This document shows positions 37,624 through 50,400 of a stretch of DNA of 64,000 bases, in pieces. The DNA is taken from positions 7,812,001 to 7,876,000 of the forward strand of contig OZ176052.1 in the NCBI GenBank assembly GCA_964247055.1. Direction: 5' to 3'. Every line of letters begins with the position of its first letter. Positions within the stretch are counted from its first letter, which is position 1. The notes under the pieces are model-generated. The model ran no database searches. It saw only the letters and a program-made list of their open reading frames with translations, and was not told the DNA's origin. Origin of the DNA: Paragordius varius (lineage: Eukaryota; Nematomorpha). A program made the position numbers and the translations under genes.

Positions 37624-40600
37624 TCATTCACACACATTATTAACAATGTCAAATGCATTGGGTGGGTACTCATTTTGATCATTAGCTCCATTAAAATGAA
37701 TGGAAGACGAAGGAAAACAGCCATTCTTCATTTCAAGTCCATTTTCGCTGGTAAAAGAGGTTGGTATTTTCATGGCACCGCTTTTCAAACCATTTAAACT
37801 TTTGTTATGAACAAAACCGTTTCCCGTTGATATCATTACCAAACCATCATTCGTTATACCATTATTATTGATATTCTCACTATTTTCAAAGGCATTTTCT
37901 GCCACGTATTGATTACGGTCATAATGTCCATTCGAAAAGTTACTATTATCATTATTATGGTTAAAAGCACCTGACAAGTTGCCATAACAATATTTTTTTG
38001 TGTTATCCAGATACTTATGATTATTTTCATGATATAGCGGCTCAGAAGCACCATTTGGATGATAAAAAAATCCATTTTCTCCAACAAATTTATGAGCATG
38101 CTGAGCAGCAAAATTATGGTCAGGAGATGTAATAAATACATTATCTCCTTGTTCTTCTCCATTTTCCTTCCCACCGCCGACCTCATAATACCCATAATAA
38201 TTTTCATTTTTATCATCAATCATTTGATAATTAGAATTAGAATTACTGGCACACCTAACTTTATTGCACTGGGCCATTTCATCACTAAAACCATTGGTTT
38301 CACTCATTTCTGCCGCGTTTTTTGTCGAGAGATGTTTCGCTTTATCTAAGCCATTAACGGTATTTAACGTGGTGGAAAGAGTAACAACATTAGCGGAATT
38401 ATGCGCTATAGTTGCACCATTCTCACTACCTATTAATACTGTATTGTTTGCATTGGCCACACACGGTAATAAACCGTTTTCGGGTCCATTTTCTTTTTTG
38501 TCCTAGGAAAGAACGTGAAACAAAATGTTAACATAATAGTTTAACGTTTAAAGAATTATAGCTAATAATTGAATACAAATAACCTATATTATTATTTCAT
38601 TCAAAAGTTCCCCATTATTAACTTGAAATTATGTTGATATTTAGGATGGTTTGCAGTTTACCTGTTATTAAGCTTATTATTTTTATATTTTGTTTTAAAT
38701 AAAACACACATTACTTAAAAAACATGCCATAGGATAGCAAACCAAAAAAATCTACCTATTCAAACAAAAATACTTTAATGTCATAGCTTATGGCAAATAC
38801 TGTTTAACTTTTAGTAATACTTTATAATAATTTTACTATAAGATAAAATTTATGAAAAAATGAACATAACTAATTAAATGTAAAAATATGCATTCTATAG
38901 TTTTTTTATTCCTTATATAGCGTAAAAATTTAAATTTGCCATAAACGCTTTTAATACACATCTGCCCAGAGCTATATTGATGATGAAAAAATTGTGCAAT
39001 TATGAGCGTTCGAATCTCATACGCATAGAGCAATTACTTATAAAATAAAAACCATCATTGAATAAAATCATCCCTTAAAACTAACTTACCCCAATTTCAC
39101 TATTAGCTGACCCGAGTGATTCATTATTGCTATTGCCTTGCGATGACATGGATGATGAAGTGAGTAACACTGTTGTATTGGTAGTAGATGACACAGCAGT
39201 ATTAGTTAAGGACATCTGTCCTCCCATAATAAGAGGGGTAGGGGGAGCAGAGCCAGCAGCATAGATGGGGAAAAATGAGCCATAACCATTACATTTGTTG
39301 TCATTCATTACTAATTTCGTCGTCGTCGTCATGTTACTGCCAGATTGGGGTGGAGTGGGCGGCCCAACATTATGGGGTAAGGGTAGGGGTGAAGGTGTGG
39401 CAAAAAAATATGCTCCGGCTGGAATCATATTCTATAAATCATTGATGGTAAATAATTTATACATATAGTGGTGTAAGACAAATTACATATTTTGATATAA
39501 TAACATGCTACTTTTAAATAAATCTCGTACCCGAGATATTTGCAACACTATATAGAACGCGCCATGGCGGTCGTTGAAATAATCGCAATTTGGTCAAGAA
39601 ACCAGTAAAATATTCGGAAAAGATATATATAATTAAATATGATTAAAAATCAATGAATAGAATTTTATTAATGAGGGCGATTCAAACCTGTTTGCTACAA
39701 CCATATGTTTTGATATTTTGAACAAAAATTTATTCGTTTTATATAAATTTAAATAATTTTAAAGTAAATTTTAAACCGCTCTTTGTTGGGAAGACAATGG
39801 TGTAGGGTATGCATTAGGTAACATGGTGTGATTTGCAATCTAAATAAACACAAATTTAATATGCTTATAAAAGCGTGCTTACATTCGGTGTTAAGGGAAG
39901 CGTTGGCATAAAAATTGGTTGAGCAGCATAAATAATTGGTAGATTCATCTGTGAAAAATGCAAATTAAATATTTTTGTTATAAAATTTATACATAATAAT
40001 TCTTCAAATGTATTTAAATTAAGCAATTCTGTATGTGGTGATTTTAGATAGGGTAAAGACATGAATAAGTAGTGATAATGAAATTGTGAGGATTCGAAAT
40101 GTATTTAAAGTAATGCAATTAATACAAAATAACTTTTGAAGAAAAATTGAAATATATCATTTGCACTTCAAGAGTGTTCTTAAACACTTTAAGATAGTTC
40201 TTGTACAGTTCAAGTTGATTGAACACCAAGTTGGTCCTTAAAATTTATAAATTTTGATTTAACCATAATTTTTGCATTTATTTTTTATTTTTTTATTAAC
40301 CTAATTTTTTTTATTTATTATATATTCATTCATTAAAAAATAAAAAATTTTATTGAAAAGAAACTTTTTTGTTTCAAACTATTTTTTCAATTGAACAAAA
40401 TTATTAACTTTTAAATATTTTTAATGAAAAATTGTAATTAATAACCCAGAAAACTCATATATTTTTTCATTTCGTGTTAACATCTTGTAAATATCCAAAA
40501 TTATTTAAAGAAATTAATAAAGATATACGGTTTCTCATAGATTAAAAATTGATATCGATTTAAAATTTATGTTAAATAATAGAAAATAGGTTAAAAGCAA

Positions 40601-43033
40601 TAAAATAGATGAATTATTTACGATTTAATTGATAAAAGTTAAAAACAAAACGAAAAAGTCAAAGGACCAACTTGAAGTGTTCAAGGGCACTTTTGAAGTG
40701 CAAATGGTATATTGAGTAAAAAAAATAAACCTGGTTAGAATTATTGGTTATGGGTGAGGATATACCACTTGACAAATTGTTTGCCCCATTAGTATTATTA
40801 ACGATTCCGTTTTCAGATAGCGCCCCGTTACTTTGATATTGAATCGAATTGCTGTTGCTATTGCTTTTTTGATGATGAGTAGGATAAATACCACCATTAA
40901 AATTGGTAATATTATTATTATGATTATTAATGTTCATATTGGGATTTGGTTGTAACACATAGGCTGTAGGGGTCATTGGTGTGGGTGTTCCGAATCCTGG
41001 TAGCCCATAGTTTTGATTTTGACCTGTGGCTGCATATGCCGCTAACCAATTGTTTAAGTATTCATCTATTGTGCAAAAATGCAATACAAACACGATAAAT
41101 GTAGCAAATATTATTTTTGCAAATGAAATGAGTTAGTAAAAGCCAAAACTGTATAATTTATTATCATGGTCAGCAGTAAAGCGAATTTAAACTTTCATGG
41201 GTAACGATTAAAATTCAACTGTTTTTTTAAAATAAAAGTGATTAGTCCCTCAAAAGCGTAAGCTGGTTGCATATAAAGATTTAGAGATCAGACAAACAAA
41301 TAATTAGCATTATTGTGGTAGGTGTATTGTTTGGGCGGCATTCATCATTATTTTTACAAATCACGAACTATCAAACGGTCTGCATCTGAAAATAAGACCA
41401 ATTAAAAAGCGGGTTAATGATTCGAACACCAAATTTTCGGGCTAACATTTTTGCAAGTATTTTTAAAAAATAATACATGGGCGTTAAAAATATGGATATA
41501 AAATGACATAAATATAAAAAACAAAAATATGGAATTACTTAAGACAGCTATAATTTTTTGAAATTAGTTAAGCATTTTGGGGATTTTTAATTATAGCATA
41601 ACATTTAAAAATCATCAGTCAAGCAACGATCCAAATAATTTCGTTAAAACTTTCGAATAAAATCGAATATCTTTGTAGCTTTGATCGATTAGCAAGTGCA
41701 AACATAACCGAATTTCAAAAGCCCCTTGAAGTTAATTTTTTGAGTATAATATTATAATTTCAAGTCAAACGTCATATATCTCAAATTTTTATGCGTTTTT
41801 AAAAAATTTTAAATGCCCAGCTTGCATGCTGATCAACCAAATTAATATCAACAATTTCCAAGTGGTGTGAAAAAAGTGTGAAAGTAACTTTTTACTGTTT
41901 ATTGATGGCGATTGTTGCATCATTTTATCGCCGGGATTTCCGTCAAAAGCTGTAGCGGTTGATTGAGCAGAATTAGATAAGGGCTGTGCTCCTCCTCCAA
42001 TCACAATATGTTGGGGTTGAGGCGTGGTCGATGCACCCAAAGGCGACGAAGCTGCATGATGAAACCCCAAAGGGATCAACCCTGATGGTGCCGGTGTTGT
42101 TTGATGTACTACATTTTGTTGTTGCAAATATTGTGGATTAATCACATTATTACCAAACAAGGGACTATTTGCATTAGCGTTGCTCATCATTAAGTTTGAT
42201 GGAAGAGTTTGTTGTTGAGGATGAAAAATTAATTGATTGGCGGCTGCTGCTGCTTGGTTTTGTTGAAAACTTGGAAGTAAAATGGTGGTGGCCGTGCCAT
42301 TGAGTGACCCCAGCGCAGGGAAATAATGGTGAGTCGCGCCGCCCTGGAAATGGATGTTTTGTGTTGCTTCAAACATACCATTTGTTGCAAGGGAGCCACC
42401 TGGGCCAAATGCACATGCTCCCATGGTAGCGGCTTGCATTATTTTAGTAGCAGTAGTCATATTTGATTGCTACAAATATTGTTGTAAAAGTAAATTAGTA
42501 AGCTGTGATTAACAAAAAAAGGATTTTTAAAATTTAAGAATTTAAAATTTCTATTGTATTTACGAGTTAAGCGACCAATTTAAATATTAGCAAAGTACTT
42601 GTTTTTTGATGGCAGGTCCGACATTCAATTTTCGGTCTTTAAAGGAGAGGGAATCCGACTAAAAATAATCATACAAAAAAGTATACCATTGAATTAACTT
42701 TCTTTACATCTTCTTCGGATTCAAATGTAACAAAACCATAACTGAAATTTAAAATTTATATTACCCTTTGGATATACCAGCTCGGTCATATATAATTTTT
42801 ACATCTTTAACACTACCGTATTCCGAAAAAAACTTTGATAATTCATTTTCTAAAGTCTATCAAGATTTTAAAATTTTATTAACTTGAGTAGGGATACCAC
42901 CAACAAAAATTCTGTTAGGAATAACCACGCCGTATTTGGGTGGATGGGTATCATTTATTGGTGAAATCATATTGGATACCATGTCTAAATTGTTTTCTTT
43001 ACTAATCTAATAAAATAAAAATTTATTTACCAT
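37624..43033 (-). CDS. boule: Boule/DAZ-family germline RNA-binding protein with long Asn-rich tail
   Basis: Exons in reading order: 43033-43031 (ATG only), 43006-42884, 42856-42765, 42741-42687, 42658-42599, 42469-41896, 41065-40731, 39948-39883, 39839-39777, 39431-39090, 38502-37624; 863 codons with consistent phases. One RRM (about residues 30-111) has RNP2 IFVGGI, RNP1 KGYGFVTF and the Boule signature KYGVVIPNRIFVGGI together with LSFKDRKLNVGPAIKKQ. Boule proteins bind 3' UTRs and are needed for meiosis in the germ line. The following segment is rich in Gln, Ala, Pro and Asn and includes WLAAYAATGQNQNYGLPGFG, reminiscent of a DAZ-type repeat. The last 400 residues are Asn and Gly rich. 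The first four introns are 24, 27, 23 and 28 nt long. If the intron after 39777 is retained, a stop at 39771-39773 gives a 458-residue form. The last two exons are less certain than the RRM part. Confidence 0.9.
40157..40707. repeat. Foldback MITE, CATTTGCACTTC variant of the CCATTTAC family, copy 4
   Basis: The ends TCATTTGCACTTCAA and TTGAAGTGCAAATGG are flanked by TA. Further arm pairing runs through CACCAAGTTGGTCC and GGACCAACTTGAAGTG. The centre differs from copies 1-3, so it is a related subfamily. It ends 24 bp beyond the boule exon 41065-40731 (in gene order, it begins just after the donor). Confidence 0.7.
42659..43030 (-). other. Four ultrashort introns in boule: 43030-43007, 42883-42857, 42764-42742, 42686-42659
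   Basis: Lengths are 24, 27, 23 and 28 nt. All start GT and end AG on the minus strand; the 23-nt one is GTAATATAAA...TTTCAG. The last three are fixed by homology: removing them rebuilds an uninterrupted Boule RRM (GGIPTQ-TLENELSKFF, ISKG-YGFVTF, VNSM-SDSLSFKDRKLN). The first is supported by frame, splice consensus and upstream stops rather than homology. Confidence 0.88.
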
Positions 43034-45186
43034 TGTTAATTATCATATAACGATGTCAAAAATAAATAAAACGGTGTCCAATCATATAAAAATGTTTTTG
43101 GAAGAAGCGTTAATTGACCAATTTAGATACAACCTTCATGCTAAATAGGTTATTAATATATGCAAATTTGTTTTACCTTAAACTTTTTTGTCAAAAAGTT
43201 GGATACTTTTTTTAACCTTTAGGTGTTGCTTTTGCTAAAATTTTTCAAAACCACAAGTCTTTTTAAGTACCATGTTGTGGGATAAACAAACAAACAAATG
43301 CGAATAAACAATGTGGTACATATGGCGTAAACAAGAACATTATTATTTTTAGTAAGATATTCAGAATGTTCTAATTAATTAATTAATTAAAATGCGGTTT
43401 ATATGAAAAGATTAAAATATGATTGGAGACTTATTTTATTAATTATATATTTTTATTTGTGAAATAATTTTGTAGGTTAAGATGTTTAGGCCTAAAAATC
43501 TTTTAATTTAAATCAGTGAAAACGGAACTACTCAGAACCAACCTCGTCTCATAGAATGTTTCCGATGGGTTGTTTAACTTTTCGGGATCAAAATAATTGA
43601 AGCAACATTAAACTTCCGCCCAACGTAATTGTTATATTGCACTAGAATTTAGTTAGTCCGTATGTAACTCTGCTTTAATTTTAAATCATTTATTTTTAAA
43701 ATATTTTATACCTTTAAACTCTCGATTATCGAATTTATTTTGAATTAATGTATATTATTTAAAAATTTGGGTCCCTCAATTAAGAAACCATTTTTTATCT
43801 CTCAAAAAATCATAGATGGTGTGCTTAAATCTATAGGCTTACTTTCCATGTTTACATTTAAAAGTTACATTAAATTTTGTGAAGCATTTAAAGATGCCCT
43901 TGTTAAATATTAGAAATAACAAAAAATAATTATTTTTTAATATATTAATTAAATGTGTTATATGTATAGTTTAAGCATAATATACATTAAAAATAAATTG
44001 GCATCATCAAAAACATAATTATCTATGAAAGTCCATATAGACTACCGGTGTCCACACAAATGGCTTCGCGGGCCGTTTTCTAAGATCAAAAAATCCGAGC
44101 CGTGCAAAATGCATGGGCATAAACCAATATTTTATTAGATTTCAAACATAAAATTGTAAAAACTACTATTTATTTGCAATTTTTGCTAGTTCATTGCCAA
44201 AATTCAAGAAGATTATTTAAGAAATTTGTTTAAGTAAGATTTATTTTATTTAAAATTTATCGGGAGCCACAGAAAATTTCTGGAGGTCAGAACCTAACCC
44301 GAGCGCTAGTTGTACACTCCTGATATAGGTATAATTTAGGTCATAAATCTAGGGCCTGGATAAATCTTTGATGGCTCCATCCATTATATATATTCATAGT
44401 TTTGTTTACTTGACTTTTATACTGAAAATTAAACACCACCCAATCTGCCCTCAAAAACAATGATTCTAAACAACTAACCCCTTTAGCCTTTTTATTACAG
44501 AGAGTTCCTGTTTTCCCGTGCGTACAACCCCTGTGCTAAATATATGAAAGCTAAAAAATGATATTTGATGTTTATGTAGCCCAGTTAGATCATAACCAAA
44601 CTCAAGTTCTAAGTCTAAAAAACTTTGGAAATTAAATAAAAATTAAAAATATGATTTGTGTCTAAAATGATGAGGTGGAATATCAGGATAAAAATATAAT
44701 TTATTGTTCTTATAAAATCTATCCAAGTGTATCGACTGGTAGAAAGTTAATTATCATATTTCAAACAGGACATAGAGGTTGTCGATAAGTACAATAAATA
44801 TAATGTAAATTCAACAAAAACAAAATAAAAAACGGACCCTGGTTAAAATAGCTTTATTTAATTAGTAAATTGTCTTCTTTAATGATTTAAATATCAAATT
44901 GCTAAACGTTCCAGTAGAAACTAATAAAATAAGACCGACCATTAAACGCATAAAAACCATATATATATGAATACTGGTACGAACCTACTTAATCATACAT
45001 AAATGGCCCAAAATGGTTCTAATATTAAAATGATAGTCAAAACATAATTTGTAAAAAATAAAAAATAATTAGGCCAATTGTCAAACAATTTCGCTTGTCA
45101 GAGCATTCGGATGCATTTTAAAGGCATCAATTTAATTTATATCGTGTGCTACTACAAAGACAGGAATCTAAAAAAATATCTTATAT
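43034..45186. other. Intergenic DNA upstream of boule
   Basis: In-frame stops lie just upstream of the boule ATG. AT-rich sequence follows with a hAT-like MITE at 44044-44322. No coding sequence is recognised. The boule promoter probably lies within the first few hundred bases but cannot be pinpointed. Confidence 0.55.
44044..44322 (+). repeat. hAT-like MITE, GGGGTGTCCAACAC family
   Basis: The left end has CCGGTGTCCACACAAATGGC then GCGGGCCG. The right end is GTACACTCCTG. ATATAGAC before and ATATAGGT after may be a diverged 8-bp target duplication. Confidence 0.65.
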
Positions 45187-45292
45187 CAGTGGTACTCACC
45201 AAAAAAATTTGACGGGCCAAATAAAATATAGTTTTTTCAGGGACCATAAATTTTATAATGGCAAATATTCCATAGCTATTTGACGCATATGA

Positions 45293-46645
45293 TAATGTGA
45301 CCAGATAGGCTGTTTTTCGCAGTACAGTACTGGATTTTCAGAAAAATACTGCGACTGTACTGCGCCCACTTTTGTACTGGTTTTTAAAAAAATTTAATTA
45401 TTAATAATTTTATATTAATTACCTTTTATTTATTCGAAAAAGATATATTCCCTCTGTAAAAACAAGCCCATAATCTGTAGAGAAATGGTTCATTTTGCGG
45501 TAAAAAACTAAGATTGGTCTATTTTTAATTGGTTAATATTTTATTTTCTGCTCGAATTATAAAATTGGATTTTGTATCGGTCAACCGCTTATGATTGCAG
45601 GCTTTCGCAAAGTGGCGATAAAAATCTCAGAATCCACCGTAAGATTCAGGCCTATGGCTCTTTCACTCAGGGCTTCTGCAAAAAGAGGTGCCTCAAAATT
45701 TAAAATTAACAAAAAATATTTATGATATTTAAATAAATGTTTGATCAAGTTTAGAAAGTTAATTTTTTGTTATATCAAACCGAAAATTGTATGGAAAATT
45801 GTTACAGTAACTTCTATTTAAAATTTATTATATATGGCATATGATTTTGAAATACCCTTTTTTTCGTAAAAATTAAGAGTTTTTATTTACGTTTACTCAT
45901 TAGGTGGGAGGTATGATATTACTTAATTTTTTCCTAAACTTTAATTTTTTGAGTCTTCTTTTTTTGCATTAACAAATTTGAGATATTTTGTTGAAGGTTC
46001 TTCAAACTATTTTGAAGCATGATGGAAACGCTATAACGCTTTAAAATATAATAAAACCCTTTTTCTAAATAATTCAATGATGCTGAACATTACTACAGTT
46101 TGTTTAATTTAAAGGTTTGTTTGCTTGCAAATTTTGGAACAAACACAATTTTTATTTAAAATAAATTGTAAAAAAAACGAATATTTTACTCAAAATTCTG
46201 AGCGAGAAAAATGTTAACCATTATCGAATTATATTAAATGGTATAACATCTCAAACGTTTATTTTCGTTTCCATCATGCTTAAAATAGTATGACGCTTCA
46301 ACAAAATGCTAAAAATTAAATTTTGAAATGCATTTTTTAAAAAATATATTTAGTTTTGATATCAATATTTAGCATATATTAAAAAATATTGCACAATGTC
46401 GGAATTTTCGCGCTCATTTTAATAGAACAGTCCATTTTAAAAGAACCGAAAAATTTGAGACTTTCAGAGCTCATATCTAAAAATTTTAACCACAAGCACC
46501 ATAATAATTCTGATATTTTCCTATCAGAATATATATATTTTATGATTTTTGGAAACTGTGTAATATACCACACCGATGGTGTAAAAACTGCAAAGTATGT
46601 TTTAATTTTGTACTGCGTCAAAGTTTAAAATATATGGTCACATTA
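45293..46645. mobile_element. Non-autonomous element nested in the hAT copy, 1353 bp, 8-bp target duplication
   Basis: The ends TAATGTGACCA and TGGTCACATTA are inverted repeats, flanked by a perfect 8-bp duplication GCATATGA (45285-45292 and 46646-46653). Subterminal CGCAGTAC motifs occur at both ends, and ACTGTACTGCG-like repeats follow the left end. An internal palindrome lies at 45974-46345. Mirrored open frames at 46379-46628 look like chance. The 8-bp duplication points to a hAT-type transposase acting in trans. Removing it restores continuity with the undisturbed hAT copy. Confidence 0.88.
45974..46345. repeat. Internal palindrome with GATGATGCTGAACATT core, copy II
   Basis: The arms share TTTTGTTGAAG, AAGCATGATGGAAACG and TGCATT in opposite orientation. 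The same arm sequence appears at 63749-64000 and, weaker, at 35870. Confidence 0.7.
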
Positions 46646-47439
46646 GCATATGACCATGTTTATACTCTAAATCAGCACAATGAATCTTTTGTGGATCGCA
46701 TGTAATCCATCTAAAAACTCGTTTTGCACATTTAGTTTAAAAAATTAAAAAAATTAAAAAAATTTGACAACATTTATCTTGATAATAACCAATAATTATT
46801 GACAAATTTGGTTTGGCCTCATGACAGGCCAATCTTAATACCTCGTTCATATGATCATGAGTTAAGCGATTACTGTATGTATTCTTGACATACTTCATTT
46901 TTGAATATGCCGCTCACGAGTGTAAGTTCAGAGAAAAACAGTTAGGATAACTTGAGCACATTTTTTTATATTCTCATATTTATTTGGCTATCTTGCCAAA
47001 ACTCTTCTTGAATATAGTCTCCAAATTGGAATCATTTTCAAAATCTACGAACAATGATATGCGCCAGATCAAAACCGAAATTCTTAAGTTGTTTAATATT
47101 GAATATATCAATATGCCATGGATTTTCAACGAGTTAATGCCTAATTCTTCAAATCTGAATTTCATCTCATTAAATAATAAATGATTGTCTATTATTAAAT
47201 TCCGCGGTAAATTCCATATTTTGTTCATGAATCGTTTTAATTGTTGGAAATTATAGGAGTGTTTTATTTATTAAATCTTGTTTATATATTATTAATTTTT
47301 CTTCAAAATTAAATATTTGATTAGCAAATTGAGTTATTGCTCCCTAAGTAATGTCGCAAAGGTAGGCTAATTTAACCACCATTTGTGACTATTAATTTCC
47401 TTGTCAAACTTTCCCTTATCTTATATAAATTGATATGTA

Positions 47440-50400
47440 GTTGATATTACAACATTGCATCATTGTATTGTTATCTTACATCATATTATTATTATATTAA
47501 TCGCGTTTGGCGTTTATGTCGTGCGTCATTATTCGTGGAATTCTCATATAAATCTTCGTACAATAGACATATTCTTACAATTGTGACGCACATGCATGTT
47601 AAAATTATAACTAATAAAAAGTATAAATATCACGAAATTTTAATAAATTAATTATTATTTGTAATTTGACCATTTATATTTCATTTGACGATGGATGGAG
47701 ATTTCAATGAAGGATACGATGACACTTATGATTTTGCCACCTACATCAGATATGTCAAAAGGGTTATGATCTCCAAAAATGTTGATATTAATGATGATAA
47801 TATCAAAGTACTGTTTTTGGCTGGAGCTGGTCTTAAAACAATAAATAAGATCGAAACAATGATTTTTCCAGAATCAATTGATGATGCTCCTTGGTCCATA
47901 ATTCATGACATTGGTAAACCTTTCTCACCCGCCAAGTCTGTCTTCGCTGCAAGGTTTGAGTTTGCTCGTTTGCGGAGAAAGGATGGAGAAACATACACGG
48001 AATTTTTCCAAAGAGTCAAGAGTGTGGCGGAAAAGGCTGAATTTTAAACAGAGGTGGAGGAGAGAATTAGAGACAGTTTCGTGGCTGGATGAAACTTGCA
48101 ATCATTGGAAGTGGATCTTTATTTACGATTCCCGGATGGGAAGTGTGATGGGAAGGCGGTGTCATTAACCACCATTGTCGACATGGCCTTGGCCTAGGAA
48201 CTTGCAAGGGCCGATATTGCCTCCCATGTGTCGTCAAGCAGTATCCTCAAAATTCAAAAGAATCGATCGAATAATAATAATAATTATAAAAGTAATAATG
48301 TGGAATATAAAAAAAATGATGATGGCAATAATAATAAATGGAAGTGGAGATGTGGCAAATGTGGTAAATCGCATATATCTAAACAATGTCCCGCGTTCGG
48401 AAAAATATGCCACAATTGTAATAAAAAAATCATTTTCAGGCAATGTGTCGCCATAAAAAACGATATAGTGATAATATAAACGCTAATTGAAATAAATGGG
48501 GCACACAAGCGAACATTTGCGCTACGATTAATGGCCAAGCTCTCAGTATGGTTTTTGATACTGGAGCTGCTGCTTCTCTGATTAATAAAAAGTCTGGAAG
48601 ACGGTGGGAGCACCGTTACTAAAAAGTGCTCCCAGATTAACTTTCTACGGAAACAACCCAATCAAACTCTTGGGAAAAACAGTTGTCAATGTAACAATGG
48701 GAAGTACGAAGAAATTAGAATGTTTTGTGACGGAAGAAGAGCTATCTCCGATATTTGGCTGCCTTGGATCATTGGTTGTGGCATGACCTTACCGGATAAC
48801 GTGAAAGTTAATCAAATAATATCTAATAATAATACTGATCATGATGATGTATTCAAGCGATTTCCAAAACTCTTTAGTGGGGAATTGGGTTGTTACAACG
48901 GTGATCCTGTTAAATTGTATGTTCGATCAGATGCAATACCAAAAGTCTGCGCTGCACGGCGAATTCCATTGGCACTACAGAGTAAAGTAGAGATGGAAAT
49001 GCAGAGACTGATGGACCTGGGGATAGTGAGTCCCGTTGATCGTACACAACACCATGTGGAATGGGCGACTCCTACGGTTAACGTCGTAAAAACTAATGGG
49101 GAAATTAGGGTGTGCGCTGATTTCCGGGTAACAATCAATTCTTTGATGGAGAACATATCTCAGATTATCCCGATATTTGACACGACCGCGTCTAAATGTG
49201 CGGGATCCACATGGTTCTCGTCCATTGATTTAAAGGACTTACCTTCGAATTCCGGTGGATGAGGAGAGCAAAAAATATTTGGTTATTATTAGCCCGATGG
49301 GATATTTCCAATTTAATCTTCTACCATTTGGATTGAAGGTTTCCCCCATGCTTTTCCAGAGAATAATGGATGAGGTACTCAAAGATTACAGGGGCACAAT
49401 GGCTTATCACGACGATGTATTGATTGTTGGTAAACGAAAGATGAACATGATAAAAATCTTAACGAGACCCTAACAAGGATACAAAAATTCGGTTTTACAT
49501 TAAGGAAAGATAAACTGAAACTTTATCAGAACAATATTAAATTCCTGGGTTTTGAGCTATTAAAACAGGGAATTCGTCCTGTACAAGATAAAATTGACGT
49601 CATTACGAAATGTGCGACACCTACCAATAAAATTGAGTTAAGATCATTTTTGGGATTGCTCAATTTTTATGAACGTTTTCCTGGCTTACATGTCAAAGTT
49701 AGTAATCTATATGCACTAACAGGATCCAAAAAGGAATGGAGATGGTCACAAGAACATCAAAATGAATTTAAGCAAGCAAAAAACTTAATATCAAGAGAAT
49801 CTTTACTTGCCACTTATAACATATATAATAAAACAATAATACAAGTGGATACGTCTACAAAAGGCTTTGGAGCTGTACTTCTGCAAATGGAGAATAAGAG
49901 AATGGTACCAATTGCATTCGCGTCAAGAAAATGCCAGAATGCAGAGAAAAATTATTCTGTGATTGAATTGGAAACTAAGGCTTTGCTGGGTTAGAAAAAT
50001 TACATTATTATATATATGGCCACAAATGTGAGATCTGGTCAGATCATAAGCCGTTAGTTCATTTGTTCGGAAACAATCGGAAGTTAAGTGATATTAAAAA
50101 CTGTAAATTGTTAAGATGGATCTACAAGGCCGCAGCGTATGATATTGATATGAAATATATAGCGGGATCGACAAACATGGCCGATGTGTTTTCAAGACTT
50201 CCCGAAAAGAGTCAGACACCATTAGCCAATGATGATGAATATGTGGCCGAAAAAAATCCGACAAATCGCATTCAAGGATTTAAATTTAAATAAAACCCAA
50301 ATAAAAAAAGCTTGTTTGGAGGATAAACTGTTTAAACGATTACGTATGGCACTTAAAAATAATGATTGGTCAACACCGGAATAATCCGCATTCAAAGCCG

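Larger units (their letters stand above)
45187..47435 (-). mobile_element. Second hAT copy, same family as 24502-26795, 5' half missing and interrupted by a nested element
   Basis: It begins CAGTGGTACTCACC, the inverted counterpart of the right end of the first copy, and on the minus strand carries the same C-terminal transposase region (46750-47400: the reverse complement encodes pieces similar to YTCETAY...KMKY and the DNWW region). It is split by a 1353-bp insertion at 45293-46645. Similarity to the first copy stops near 47435, where the retroelement begins, and the other terminus was not found. The transposase frame is badly decayed. Confidence 0.8.

Noticed and set aside
37854-38506. Several overlapping frames on both strands (for example 37854-38219 and 38059-38349)
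   Set aside because: Shadows of the boule terminal exon, whose own frame is the one that connects by splicing.
46379-46628. Mirrored open frames on both strands (79 and 80 residues)
   Set aside because: They lie in the right part of the nested 1353-bp element and overlap on opposite strands; no family resemblance, so taken as chance frames.
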